Assembly: GCA_963693365.1 (NCBI GenBank)
Contig: CAVNZM010000004.1
Coordinates: 1,798,001-1,862,000 of the forward strand
Direction: 5' to 3'
Length of the DNA stretch: 64,000 bases
From: Amoebidium appalachense
Taxonomy: Eukaryota; Ichthyosporea
A model generated the notes under the pieces. That model did not search any database, had not been told where the DNA came from, and saw nothing but the letters and a program-made list of their open reading frames with translations. This document shows, in pieces, positions 45,005 to 56,834 of the stretch. The position numbers were made by a program, and so were the translations under genes. The stretch's first letter is position 1. Every line of letters starts with the position of its first letter.

Positions 45005-45105
45005 AATTTCTTCATTTCAGGTGGAAGTTGAGGTGGATGGCGATGACCCAACGAATGCTGGATGCCTCGTTCAAAAGTAATCATTCCTCCTAATCCCCCC
45101 TCCCC

Positions 45106-45136
<31 letters not shown>

Positions 45137-45653
45137 AAAAAAAAAAAAACCTGGAAAGAAATCACATGTGCATATGAATATAACATGGTGGTTGACTTTC
45201 CTTTGTGCCAAGGATGTGCAGAGTTTTTTACTGAATACGTACCTGTGTCCGTGTTTGTGTTTGCTTGTCTTCCTACCTATACGCTTGACTGAGTTTGCTG
45301 TTTCCCTTTGAACTACGTGCTCTTCATTGCCCCCTTAACCGCCCCCCCCCCCAACCCCCTCCTTCTCCCTCCGCTCTCTTTTTCATATGTTCAGCCTAAG
45401 ACCCACACGAATCCCCCCTCCCCCCCTTGCTGCTGCCCAGCAGCTCCGAACACACCCCTTAGCTCCAGAACCACTCGTTCCTCTGCAAATGTAATGGGGA
45501 AAGGTGCACGTGGTGGCTATCTGGCTTGCAGAAGCTAAGAGGCTCCGTGTAGTTGTCCCTGTGGGTTTAGATAAGAAAGACGGTGGTGGAAGATGAAAAG
45601 GGATGAAGGGAAGGGGGGAGGAGGGGGGTTCTTCTTTTTCTCTTCTCGGGGAG

Positions 45654-45694
<41 letters not shown>

Positions 45695-46155
45695 TGTCGG
45701 AATGGCTATACCTTAGTCTGTGGGCTGCTAGTGGATGAGTGGGTTGAATTTTTTTTGTATGTTTGCTGTTTGGTTTCCTTTTTCAATTGGGGAAGGATAT
45801 GATGGGGTGTTGGTGTGTGACCTTGTGTGACCGGAAAAAAAAAAGGGGGGGGGGGGGGGGGGGGGGTGGAGAAGAAGAAAGGAGGGGCAGAGCACGCTGG
45901 AGGAAATAAGGGAGGGGATGTTGGGTTTTATTCTTGGACACCTGGGTGGGAGGGGGGGGGAGGGGAGGGGGGGGGGAGGGGAGGGGGGGAGGAGGGAGGT
46001 CAACCGGCTTAGACCTATGCTGCTGTGTACATGTAAGGGGTGCATAAGCATGTGAACCCCATTTAATCCATGTAGGGTTTGAACTTGCCTTTTCGTGCAT
46101 GAATCGCTTATTAGACACATGTTAAGCTGAGGTTTTCTCACTCCCTACCCACCCA

Positions 46156-46206
<51 letters not shown>

Positions 46207-46857
46207 CTCCTGCGCATATCAATACATGCCTCCCTTTCCCTTTCCCTTTTTCCCAAACACCCTCCCCCCTCCCCCCCCAACCCCAACTCATTCCCCTCCC
46301 CCCCCTTATCCCTAAGGCCTCCGGTGCTCCTCTTTCTCCCTCCCTCCCCCCACCCCTCCTCCCCCTCCTCTCTCCTCTGCCTCTGTCTTATTCGCTCCCT
46401 CTCTTTGTGTGTCCCCGCACATTTCTCCCTTTCTTTCCCTCTTCTCTTCCTCCTACATGTTGAGCATACCATTTCTATAGGCTGCATAATTCTGTAGTCC
46501 TTTTTACAAGTATTTGTTGGCTATATCGTACAGTAACAAGTTCCCTTGTTTGAAAAACGGTCTGGCAAGTGTTTATTCATATTTTGCATAGTGTAGACTA
46601 ACGATTTATACGTACATTTCATTTTGTCTTTTCTAACCCTGCATAGTGTAGACTAACCATTTATACGTACATTTCATTTTGTCTTTTCTAACCCTGCTCC
46701 ACACAGGCTTGATGAACAAGAACACGTGGAGCCTGTGCTTGTGCCCGTATCCGGCCTATTGGAAAGACTGCAGCGATATAAAGAGTGGGGTGTATTGGTC
46801 GACGCAAAATTATACACCCTGGCACATGGGTGGGCTTTTCCACCCCCTAGTGTGTAA
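41979..46857 (+). CDS. NUDT5: NUDT5-like ADP-sugar pyrophosphatase (Nudix hydrolase)
   Basis: Six exons: 41979-42071, 42318-42462, 43419-43546, 44122-44229, 45021-45076, 46707-46857, giving 226 residues (human NUDT5 has 219). The Nudix box [20 protein letters not shown], continuing TGL, spans 112-134 and fits Gx5Ex7REUxEExGU exactly; the glutamates bind the catalytic metals. [11 protein letters not shown] near residues 58-68 and [18 protein letters not shown] match the NUDT5/14 type, which hydrolyses ADP-ribose to AMP and ribose 5-phosphate. The product feeds AMP and sugar-phosphate pools and limits free ADP-ribose, so a functional link to the ADP-ribosyltransferase at 204-5751 is conceivable but unproven. 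The donor after exon 4 runs into (GT)n. The last intron ends with a 55-bp tandem duplication. Confidence 0.93.
46586..46695 (+). repeat. Tandem duplication, 2 x 55 bp, at a 3' splice site
   Basis: Units 46586-46640 and 46641-46695 differ at one base. They lie just before the acceptor of the last NUDT5-like exon (46707). Each unit carries GACTAAC and TTCTAACCC, both good branch-point candidates. Confidence 0.9.
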
Positions 46858-47061
46858 TTTGATGGCATAAATTATACCGCATGTGTTTTGATCTTAGAGC
46901 AACCCATAATATGTGACATATACTGTATGCAACCCCGAAGGAGGGGGGTAGGGGGGGGGGGGGGGGGGGGGGAAGAGAAGGGAGGGTACAAGCGAAGGTT
47001 GGGAATGACCGTTGGCGTTTCTGGCATTTTCCTGTGTGAATGTGCTGGTTTTTTTTTTTTT

Positions 47062-47092
<31 letters not shown>

Positions 47093-47493
47093 GGGGGGTC
47101 TCTCCCGGGCCACTCAAACACACGTTTCCCAAATTGCTCGAAAGTACCGACGGCACCTGCCAATTTAGGATTTAGGCCTTTTCTGGTTGCTTGCTGATGA
47201 TTTCTTTAAGGCGGTGGCGAAGGCATGCCGCAGCTGGGTTTTTGTTGCCCGTGGAAATTAAAGATGCAAACCGTCCACTGTGTGTACTGTCTACCAGCCA
47301 GCCGCCTTCTCATGAATGTGCAGAACCCTTGGACGTATCCCAGGGCGCTATGCTTAGCATTTTAACATATCAGATCAAGTTGATTTATTCCCCCATGATA
47401 TTTTTATTTGGGGGGGGGGGGCGGGGGGGCGGAGGGGAGGGGCATTGTTCATGTGTTGTCGGTGGGTGTAGGGTGTGCGCGTACCTATGTTTA

Positions 47494-47533
<40 letters not shown>

Positions 47534-47652
47534 TGGTTGAGTGTGAGGAAGCTTCCACGTAGAGTGGCTAATTTTAGTTTGAGAGGAGAGTTTTCGGACA
47601 TGTAGACGCACGCCGGCGCACGCATTTGCATATGCAGGCGCAGTGTTTGTAT

Positions 47653-47703
<51 letters not shown>

Positions 47704-48988
47704 TGTTAATTCGAGAATTTTGCAAATGTGCACCCGCACACGCACGCGCAAAAAAAAAAAAAAAATAATACACAAACACGCAGGCACGCACGCACACATA
47801 CATACACACACACACAAGCACACACGCACATACGCTACCACAGACAACACACCGGCTCACAGATTCAGCAGAGACACATCGACACGTAGACACACAAACC
47901 GTGGGTGTGAACACATACATACATACTCACACACACACAGAGAGAGAGAGAGAGAGATGGGGGGGGGGGGGGGGGACACCATCGCCACCCTTCTGGCCCT
48001 CCCCCTCTTCCCCCCCGACCCCCCCCCCCCCCCCCCCCCTCCCCCCCCCCCCCCCCCCCCAACGAAAAAAAATAGCCCAATGCCACCCGCGCCCACACGC
48101 ACACTAACCCCACCAACCACGTTTAACAACAACAGAAGCACACCCAACCATACCTCGGTGCACATGAACATCATTTGATACCTAAATTCATACAAATCGT
48201 CAACGTTTTTGTTGCATTTAACAACTATGCACCAGCGGATTCTGCGTGGCATTGAGTTGCACAGTGCGTTCAACCAAGCGGTGTTTATCTACACGTGTCC
48301 GAAGGCCTGAGTTTAAAAATGCATGTGCGTAGCTAGGCATGCAAAGATGTGTGTGCATGTGTACGTACATGTGCATGTGTGTGCCTGCTTGCTTTTGTGG
48401 GTGTTTGTTTGTGTGTGCGTATCATAGTGTGTGTGTGTGTCCGCGGGTGCCTGCGTGCACACGCATGTGTGTGTGTGCTTGTGTGGTGTGCTTGGCGCGC
48501 GCCTGTGTGTGTGTATTTTTGTGTGGTGTGCTTGTGTGTGCGAGCATACCCACATAACCATAGTCATCTCAGTCATGAATGGCTATTAGTGTGCACGTGA
48601 TTTTTATCCAATGGCTGACGCTGATTAAAAAACCAGCACCAGAAGCTGGCACAGCTGCTTCGATTGTGACGTCTATGAGTGGTTTGTTCTGCTTTATAAA
48701 TAATAATTGTGCCAGGCGCCACCAGTGGTACCCACACACCATTTGGTGTATTCTGGAAAAACCTGTTACATCTCTCTTGTTTTCCTATCATGTAAACTCC
48801 TAAGGCGTCACGTTGCCGGGTGTCTATCGAGTCTGCGCAAACCTAGAACCTAGATGAATCGGCTTATTCTAGATGTAGAAAGGTCGGACACACGATTTAC
48901 ACGGCTGCTTTACATCTAGTACTAGATACTATTAGATACCATCACCCCGAAGCGCACTGCTGAATTATGTGTGACATTCATACCGACG

Positions 48989-49024
<36 letters not shown>

Positions 49025-49201
49025 ACGACCACCACCACCACCACCACCACCGGTACCACCACTACCACCATCACAAAAAAAAAAGAAAGAAAGAAAGAAA
49101 AAAAAGAAAAAAGAAGAGAAAAGAAAACTTTGAAGAAAAAGGAAAGAAAGAAAAAAAAGAAAAGAAAAAGAGGGAAAAGGCCAATCATACTGCTACACTT
49201 G
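46858..49201. other. Convergent spacer between NUDT5-like and RGS genes
   Basis: No gene is supported. It holds a T-run/G-run junction (47049-47098), G runs (about 47496-47531 and 47668-47702), CA- and TG-rich stretches (47740-47940, 48330-48545), C runs at 48019-48060 and 48990-49023, and an A/G-rich tract (49075-49180). The stretch 48560-48980 is ordinary sequence without a recognisable gene. Confidence 0.5.
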
Positions 49202-51676
49202 CTACATCAAACCCCTCATCAGCGCCTCAGACAGTGCATGTGCAAGATCATTGGGGGCCACCTTCTCCCCTGTGTGCTCTACGTTTTCTTCCATATTCTT
49301 TTTCTTTCCCTTCCGCCCCACCCCTACCCTACTCAGATCTAACCGCAGTGCCGTGGCACGTCTGGGAGACACAGTCCCCTCCGCATGTTTCTCTTTAACA
49401 CTACTGGGACTGTTCAAATTCTCCTCCAGAGCCCATTTTTTGTAACGCGGGTAAATATCCCACAACAGAAGTCTGAATACTTCTGCTTGCGCAAAATCAA
49501 AAACGTCCCTTGCTGGCTCCTTCGATTGTGTGAGTGTGAGTTGCCGCACGTCGTCCGGAAGATTCACTTCTTGCATGGCTCCGAATTCCACAAAATCGGC
49601 GCATATTTTGCGTGCGGTGGTTACCTTCTCTTCAGCCCCCATGGTGGGATAGCAGGAGCAAAAAACCTCAACGGCATTCCAAAAATCCGTGTTTTCGTTG
49701 TTGAATTCTTTGCTCACAAACTCGTAGAAATTTGCGCTGTTTGCCGTGGCCCCCTTCTGTCTCAGAAGCTCGTACAAGGCGCTAGTGTTTGGGTTATTAA
49801 AGTCCCGTGCCTGTGCGATGCTTTGTTGCTGCTTTAAAGCAAGTTCAATGTCCGATCGCTGCCGTACGAGTGCCTGTTTCAAACCATCTGCCGTTAAACC
49901 GGGATTCGCCGCTAGGAAAACGCGTGTTGTGCAGGTGGTGGGTAATTCACCGTTGTCTTTTTTGGGGAATACGAAAGGGTTTGGAAAATCGGTGGTTTTG
50001 GTGGAAATCCACAAATTTGCCGAGCTCGGTGTGGGGCTGTGTTGCGAGGTGAAAAATGCGAGGGAAATATTCCGACCCTGCGCGTCGCGCCAATACTTCC
50101 CATTCTTTTGCGGGGCGTCAAAAACGGTGTTGTCGTCCAGCATGATGCTGGTGGAGTGATGAATATCGATATGTGGTGGGGTTGGGCGTGGCCGTGCGTG
50201 TTCAAGCGCTTCTTTATCCTGAAGCCATTTTTCAAAGTCGGCGGGGACTGCATAGATGTTGGTGTCTGTCCCCTTGCCTGCTTGACTGGGTGTGCTCGCG
50301 CTGACGCACTTGGGTATAGTGGGTGCCGGATCAGTCTGGGCGACGTTTTTGTCGGTAGCTACCGTTTGCATGTTGTGCTGTGCGCACAGTACTGGATTTG
50401 TCAATCGCGTGATGAGGTCTTGGTGTATGGCCGCAGCGCTAGCACTCAGGTCGAGGAGCGAGTCTACGGACCGCGACTTTGTATACGGACTGGACTGCTT
50501 GTTCGCCGCCACATGTAGATCATCATCGATCGGGGGGTTGATGCGCACATCACAATCGTATTCCTCATCCAATATCGCCGATAGCGCTGTTCGTGTCCTT
50601 TGACTGCCCGCATTTGGGCTGCTACGGCTTGCACTGTTGCAACAACTCTGCAGTGGGCTACTCCGTGCAGAACGCGACGTGAAAAATGACGTCATCGCCT
50701 GAATACCCGCGACAGCGGCACCATGTGTCGCTTTCAAAACGCTTGCCCTGCGTCTCTGCGGCTGTGGCTCGGGGCTGCTTTTTGGGCTCCCGGACGGGGA
50801 CTTGCACATGACGGGATACTCATATCCGCGGGTTTCGCTGGTGAAGAATAGGGCACGACTAGGCCTCCGGAGGTTAGCCAAGGAGGTGACACCCGTCTGC
50901 AGTGGATTGCTCCAATCAAACGTTGGGGCACACAAGCAGTTTGCACCCGCACAACCGTTTGCCTCACACCCATCCCGGGGTGTCGAGTCCGTGTTTGCAT
51001 CACCATGAGACTCGCTGCAATTGTCCACAACTGGAACCGTGTGAATTGCATCAAACTCAAGTGCATGCGTAGACGACGGCGTGCTGAGGCTTTGAACATA
51101 TCGGCGGGAAGGCTTCATGCTACGCCGTACAGGCGTGCCACGGGATATTTCCGCGTGGGCTTCGACGTGTGTGGGTAAGGGCGGGGCACTGTGGAACAGT
51201 TTGCTGTTGGTGAAATTTTCGTTCGTTGTTTCGCCGCCGGCCGTCGGTGTACGTTCCTTGGATGATTTGGTTTCGGTGGTGCTGTGCTTGGGACGTCTAT
51301 TTTCCGCGTTGGCGGAATTGGTGGAGTGTCGCTTGCTTCGGTCGAACTTGGGGCTCTTGAAACTCACTTTCGGAACAGCACTTGCCCCAACCCCTATAGT
51401 CTTGTTTCGTTGCAATAAGTTTCGAAAACCATTCAGTTTGAACTCGGTGGCCTTTCTGGTTACAGTGGGCTCCACAAACGGTGGAGTTTCGGGCTGTATG
51501 CTGCCCGTGCCTGCGAGTGAGTTGCAACGCCCACCCACCTCTGTTTCAGAGTCCTCATCTGTGTCTGCCAGCCCACTCTCCAGCATCAACGGAGATTCGT
51601 ACCAACTGGGGCCATGGCCGGTATACACGGGGGATTGCTCCCAATGCATGTCAAAGGCGTGAGAATCGGGCTCCAT
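49202..51676 (-). CDS. RGS-domain protein, intronless, long Ser/Thr-rich N-terminal region
   Basis: A single 824-residue frame starts at the ATG at 51674-51676 and ends with TAG at 49202. The RGS domain spans roughly residues 634-750: it begins LYELLRQKG, has NFYEFVSKEFNNENTDFW and ends with FDFAQAEVFRLLLWDIYPRY. RGS domains speed GTP hydrolysis by G-alpha subunits, so this protein should damp G-protein signalling. The first 630 residues are low complexity, rich in Ser, Thr, Pro and Asn with basic patches, and show no second domain I recognise; the C terminus after the domain is Lys/Arg-rich. Unlike the neighbouring metabolic genes it has no introns and no simple repeats. Confidence 0.88.
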   Translation of the reverse strand: MEPDSHAFDMHWEQSPVYTGHGPSWYESPLMLESGLADTDEDSETEVGGRCNSLAGTGSIQPETPPFVEPTVTRKATEFKLNGFRNLLQRNKTIGVGASAVPKVSFKSPKFDRSKRHSTNSANAENRRPKHSTTETKSSKERTPTAGGETTNENFTNSKLFHSAPPLPTHVEAHAEISRGTPVRRSMKPSRRYVQSLSTPSSTHALEFDAIHTVPVVDNCSESHGDANTDSTPRDGCEANGCAGANCLCAPTFDWSNPLQTGVTSLANLRRPSRALFFTSETRGYEYPVMCKSPSGSPKSSPEPQPQRRRASVLKATHGAAVAGIQAMTSFFTSRSARSSPLQSCCNSASRSSPNAGSQRTRTALSAILDEEYDCDVRINPPIDDDLHVAANKQSSPYTKSRSVDSLLDLSASAAAIHQDLITRLTNPVLCAQHNMQTVATDKNVAQTDPAPTIPKCVSASTPSQAGKGTDTNIYAVPADFEKWLQDKEALEHARPRPTPPHIDIHHSTSIMLDDNTVFDAPQKNGKYWRDAQGRNISLAFFTSQHSPTPSSANLWISTKTTDFPNPFVFPKKDNGELPTTCTTRVFLAANPGLTADGLKQALVRQRSDIELALKQQQSIAQARDFNNPNTSALYELLRQKGATANSANFYEFVSKEFNNENTDFWNAVEVFCSCYPTMGAEEKVTTARKICADFVEFGAMQEVNLPDDVRQLTLTQSKEPARDVFDFAQAEVFRLLLWDIYPRYKKWALEENLNSPSSVKEKHAEGTVSPRRATALRLDLSRVGVGRKGKKKNMEENVEHTGEKVAPNDLAHALSEALMRGLM

Positions 51677-53549
51677 TCTTCTAGGGCTAATTCATAGACT
51701 TACATTCAATGCTGGTTTATTTATTTTTGTGGAAATGTTTGGATTACGAATCACACACAAAAAACGATGTACTTAGTGAAGATATCCAGAGTCCCTTCTA
51801 GAGGATACGCCGAGTGAGACATCTATACGGGTGTTGTACAGCGTTGTAGCACGTCTCTATTAGCTACGCGTAAGACGCTGGAATGTTATTTATTTAACAG
51901 CTCTACGTGTGTTCCCTCTTGTGCTAGGTACAGGTGAGGTTTTTTCCTGCAGTGCCATGCCTGGAGCCAGCACACTGTGAGATGGCAGCACCAAACTTTA
52001 TCCCTCCAGCCCCAGCTTCAGCCTTGCCCGGGAAATCTATTCAGATCTATTCGGCGTGCAGTTATTGGTTATCTCACAGCTGCTAAATCCCCCTACACCT
52101 CAATCAAAAGTGGGGCTTATGGACGGTTACCGGCTCTATCAATTTTTTTTTATTATAATGACTTTATTGATATGCACAGCAAAAAAGAAGCCATCTCGGA
52201 GAAGAAAATACAAAAGCCCTCACTCTCGGATACGGAGGAGATAACGACTTAAATAATCACACAAGTTGCACACACCCTAGAAAACTCGTTAACCCAGTAG
52301 CCACGCACCAATCAGTGTCCGGAATAAATTTGTTCCGAGCGGGTATCCGAATCAGATCGTCCGATTTTATCGGCTCCATTCCACCGGATAAAATTATCGT
52401 TGCCACTTTTCTTGTTAGAGGGGGCTGGGTAGGTACCAACGGGGCCTACAATGCCCCATTAGCAAGCGCGCTGGCCGCCACAGTGTGGGCTGTGCTTGGT
52501 GGTGTGCGATCTCACTTTGCGTGGCTAGATGGTTAAACATACCGTGGTTCAACAGATAGTCAATAGACGTAATATCAGGATTATCTAAATAAGCCAGTCT
52601 TCTAATTTCTAACGGAATAATCTGAGATTAATAAACACATCTATCTAGGTGTTTACGAGAAAAAGGTTCTGCACAAAAGTGGCACAAACATTTATGGAAA
52701 CAAAGGTTACAGCGCCAAAACAAACATTTCCAAGCTATATCACAATTGCAGGAGGGGTTAGAATTGCAAAATCGGTAAGTGTGGTAGGTTTACGAGAGGA
52801 AGGATAAATATAAGTAGCTAATTTACACAACGATTGTAAAGAAAATAGACGAGTCTCTAATATAAAAGGAAGCACAGGCTCAAGATCTAGAGCCCTACCA
52901 TGATACTCTTTATCACAACGATGAAGCAAAGGATAATGAGTATGAAACCAAGTATTGTCAATTTTCTTGCCAACACTAGTACATAAGTATGTAGCTACGA
53001 AGTATCAGAACATTAGTAAGTAGCTAGTTAGTATCAAGGAAAAGGCATTTTTTGCCTGCCCTAGCGGCTCCGCGAGGCTCTGGCCTAAAAGAAAACAAGT
53101 TAAAACTTTGGGGCATTAATTAAGCTCATCTATACATATAGGGGTTAACGTTGCAATTGATCATGATCTATTGATGAATGCTCAAATCGGCCATTTGTGC
53201 CTACAAATATATTTTGAAAGTCTGAAAAAGAAATGGGAAAGTAATCGATTTCTTGCGTGTTGGTTTTGTCTTGAAATCTTAGGTATGATATCGTGTTCTC
53301 CAATCTCGGAACTCACACCTTGTGACATAACTGCCCTTTGATCAAGATTCTCAGCTTCTAAAGTATGGGGAGACTGATGGATGGATTCTATTGTCGGCGA
53401 TCCAAAAACCGAACTCCAATCAGAGAACGCTAGCCTGTGACAGCCAATCACAAGGCGCTTCCGTGTTCACATCAACGTTTTTCGAGTAGCACTGCACTTG
53501 GAAGCCTTGAAGGTCAACTTGGGAGTCGGGACACAACCAGATATCGATC
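51677..53549. other. Intergenic region upstream of the RGS gene
   Basis: Unusually free of homopolymers. The left part probably holds the RGS promoter. A frame at 52315-52536 (+) is open for 73 codons but has no family resemblance. The centre holds the possible retroelement remnant listed separately. Confidence 0.5.
52640..52995 (-). mobile_element. Possible non-LTR retrotransposon remnant (C-terminal part)
   Basis: The minus strand reads VGKKIDNTWFHTHYPLLHRC, then LETRLFSLQSLCKL, and after a stop and in another frame a Cys-rich block (CNLCFHKC, CHFCAEPFSRKHLDRC). The C-x2-C...H...C ending resembles the tail of some non-LTR reverse-transcriptase proteins. Stops and frame changes make it a decayed copy if real. 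The assignment is weak. Confidence 0.3.
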
Positions 53550-53567
53550 ATGGGGAACGGCTGCGTA
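53550..53567 (+). CDS. Possible first coding mini-exon (MGNGCV)
   Basis: ATG GGG AAC GGC TGC GTA is followed directly by the strong donor GTATGT. Gly2 and Cys5 would suit myristoylation and palmitoylation, as in G-alpha, ARF-like and other membrane-anchored signalling proteins. No downstream exon could be assigned, so the gene is unproven. Confidence 0.25.
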
Positions 53568-54287
53568 GTATGTATTCTATGAATTTATCAGCAGGAAAAT
53601 AGCGAGCTTGCCAGAAATAATAATGATAGCAAAATTCCTGCGCATCTAGCAACACCGACCGTTACACCGTCAGACAGATGCGCATCCAATTATCGGATTC
53701 ATGTTTGTTCCGTCGTGCATCCCGCGCACGCCCTCCACTGTCAGGCTAATATCTAAAGCTTAGCCTGTTGATTTTTATTGGGGCTTCCCTCGAACGGCCT
53801 GGAACATTCCAGTGTCAAGGGGAGCGCGCGGGGTGGAGGGGGATGAGAGGGGGGGAGGGGGGAGGGGAGGGGGGGGGGGGGGGGGGGGGGGATAGCCGGG
53901 GGCCGGGAGGGCAAGGGGGGACTGGTCACAGGTGCCGCAGGCTCCCGGGTAGTTGTGTTGGTGCTGTTGGTACCCGTTGGTGGCGGACACATGATGCGGC
54001 GGGAGGATGGGAGATGGGGAGAGGGGGGGGGGGGGGGGGGGGGGGGTAATAGATAGGAAAAAGGGGGGGGGGGGGGGGGGGTCCCGGAAGAGGGAGGGAG
54101 AGAGAAAGCAGAAGAGAGAGGCGAGAGGGGATGAAGCTAGAGTACTGCGGGCAGGGTGCCGGCCACAGAAGGGGAGGGGGAGGAGGAGGAGGGGGGGGGG
54201 GGGGGGGGTGTCTGAGATCGGGGCGGGTGCAGGGGGCGGGAAGGTGGGTGGGAGGGAGGGAAGGGCTCGGGGGAGGGGCCTGGGGAG

Positions 54288-54321
<34 letters not shown>

Positions 54322-54479
54322 AGAGGGGGGGGGGAAGAGGGGGGGGGGGGGGGAGGGGGGCGGGAGGGGGGGATTCCGAAGTGAGAAAGAGGCACAAGAT
54401 GTCCTCAATCATTTGTTTTTGTGCCATCCCACCCAATCCTTTTTGTTTTTTTGGCCGATCGATATGTGATGTGTTGTAT

Positions 54480-54525
<46 letters not shown>

Positions 54526-56739
54526 AGTGCATATTAGTGTCATGGGGGGGGGGGGGGGGGGGTGGTTATCTATGCGCATTCAAGCCTTTCGAAATGTAAC
54601 TTCCCCCCTCCTCCCACCCCCTGGGAGCGGGGCGAAGATACATTTGGACCTTGCATATCTAAAGCCTCCCCCCTCCCCCCTCCCTCCCCCCGCCCCCTCC
54701 CTTCCCCCCCCCCCCCCCCCCCCAAAATCCCCCTTTCAAAGAACGGCCCCTGACCCCATTTCACTCAGTCACCCCTACATCCCCGCCCCCTCCCCCTCCC
54801 CCACCGGTGAGGCTGGTGTGTACTAGTAGTTAGTGGCGGTGTGTCGGCTTGGCTGATTGCACCTGTAGCACCCTAACTAGGTACAGTCGGTGCTGTGTGG
54901 AAGACGGTAGTTCCTATGAGGGCCCCCTGGGGTCCCTCCGGAAACAAAACCGGATGATAACCCCCTCCTCCCCCCCCTCCGGATCCCCTGCGCCACTTTC
55001 CCCCCCCCCCCCCCCCCAACCCTTCCCCCCCAAACCCCCCCCTTCCCCCCCCCAAAAAAATAGTAATAATAATAATAATAAAATAAATAAATAAAAACCC
55101 TTCTCCTCCTCCCCCTCCCCCTCCCTTGTGCCCTCCCCCCCCCCCCCCCCCCTTCCCCCGCAACCACTCAAGAAATTTAAAAAAGGAAAATGTGCCCATC
55201 CCTTTGTTACCTCATTCTCCATTCCCAAACACAGACATTCACACGGGTTACCCCCTTTTTTCCTTTCTTTTCTTTTCTCCTTCTCCTTCTCCTTCTTCTC
55301 CTTCTTCTTCTTCTTCTTCTGCTTCTTCTTCTCTTCTTCTTCTTTTTTTTGGCCGATTGATATGTGTGTGTGTGGGCGGGCGCGGGATGGAGGGGGGAGG
55401 GGGGGGGAGGGGGGGGGGGAAAGGGGGGGGAGGGAGGGGGGGGTGGGGGGGGGGGGGGGGGGCGTTGTTTTTGCAATAACACATTTCTCTCCACCTCAAC
55501 CCCTCCTTCTCCCCCTCCCCTCCTCTCCATGGGGGGATTGGATTACCATGTAGGGGAGGGGGGTACAGTAGCGGGGGGATTAACTGTTACATTTGGACCT
55601 TGCATAGCTAACCCCCCCCCTCCCCCTACCCACCCACCCACCCCTCCCTCCCTCCCTCCCTCCCCACCGCCTTTACCCCGGGCATCTCACCCCGTCTCCC
55701 CCTCCCCTTCTCTCCCCCCACCCCTCCCTCCAAAAAAAAAGAAAGAAAAAAAAAAAAAAACCTCTGGGCCCATTCTCGGGGCCCCCATCACCCTATTACA
55801 ACATTCCCCAAACACAAACAAAACACAAACACAGACATTGGTAGAAACCTTGTGAAACACCTTCTCTCTCTATACTTTGGCCCAAAAAAAATCCCTCGTG
55901 ATGGTTTCTAATCTGTTTACTTCTTCGTCTCCTCCCCTCACCAAGTCCTGCACCCAACCAAGCAACCCCTCCCCCCCCCCGCCCCCCCCCTCCCCCCCCC
56001 TTCCCCCCCCCCCTCCCACACACACACACAAACACCCATCACCACCATCCCACCCACCCTCCCCACCCTCTCCCTCCCCCGGCTCCCTCCCTGAAACCCC
56101 ACCCCCCCCCCTTCCTCCCCCCCCCCCCCCCCCCCCCCCCCCACCACCACCACCACCACCACCATCACCACTCAACACAACCCCTTCTCAACCCAGGGCT
56201 ACCCACCTAACGCCCCCCTTTCTATCCGAATTCACGTAGTAGACACAGCCAAGCACATATACACAGTTGAGTCTTTGGACACCGTGATGCACATAAACAC
56301 GTACATGACAGCAATAGCCTGCTCTTCGGCTTCTTCTAATCGGTTAAACCTTTGTGCTTCATAGTATATGTGCACACATAGCTCAAACATTATGGGTATT
56401 TGCAAGGTGTCAGGTGTGAGCGCTATCAAATTTTTGCACGATTGGATTCATGTATGTATATGCGTGGGAACTGAGGGGATAAGCGGGATGTCTTGCGGTG
56501 GCTCCCTTCCCTTGCTCGCTCTCGCTTTCCCTCCCCCTCCATACAGTCCTCCCCTCCCCCTCCCCCCCCCCCGCCCCCCTTTCCCTCTCCCCCCCCCCCC
56601 CCCCCCCGCCCTCCCCCCGCTCCTCTCGGTTTCCCTTTTCCTTCCCTCCATTTTCAGAGCCTCCCCTCCCCTCTTCCCCACCCCTCCTCTCTCATTCTTT
56701 CTCTCTCTATCCCTCCCTCCCTCCCTCCCTCTCTCTGTG

Positions 56740-56794
<55 letters not shown>

Positions 56795-56801
56795 GTCTGT
56801 C

Positions 56802-56834
<33 letters not shown>

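Noticed and set aside
47191-47562. A plus-strand frame beginning MLMISLRRWRRHAAAG
   Set aside because: It runs into G-run translation and has no domain; it lies downstream of the NUDT5-like gene without splice support.
52315-52536. A 73-codon plus-strand open frame
   Set aside because: No family resemblance, no promoter or splice context, and a length expected by chance.
56232-56429. A 65-codon minus-strand frame (FELCVHIYYEAQRF...)
   Set aside because: It looks somewhat protein-like, but no acceptor, neighbouring exon or family could be assigned.
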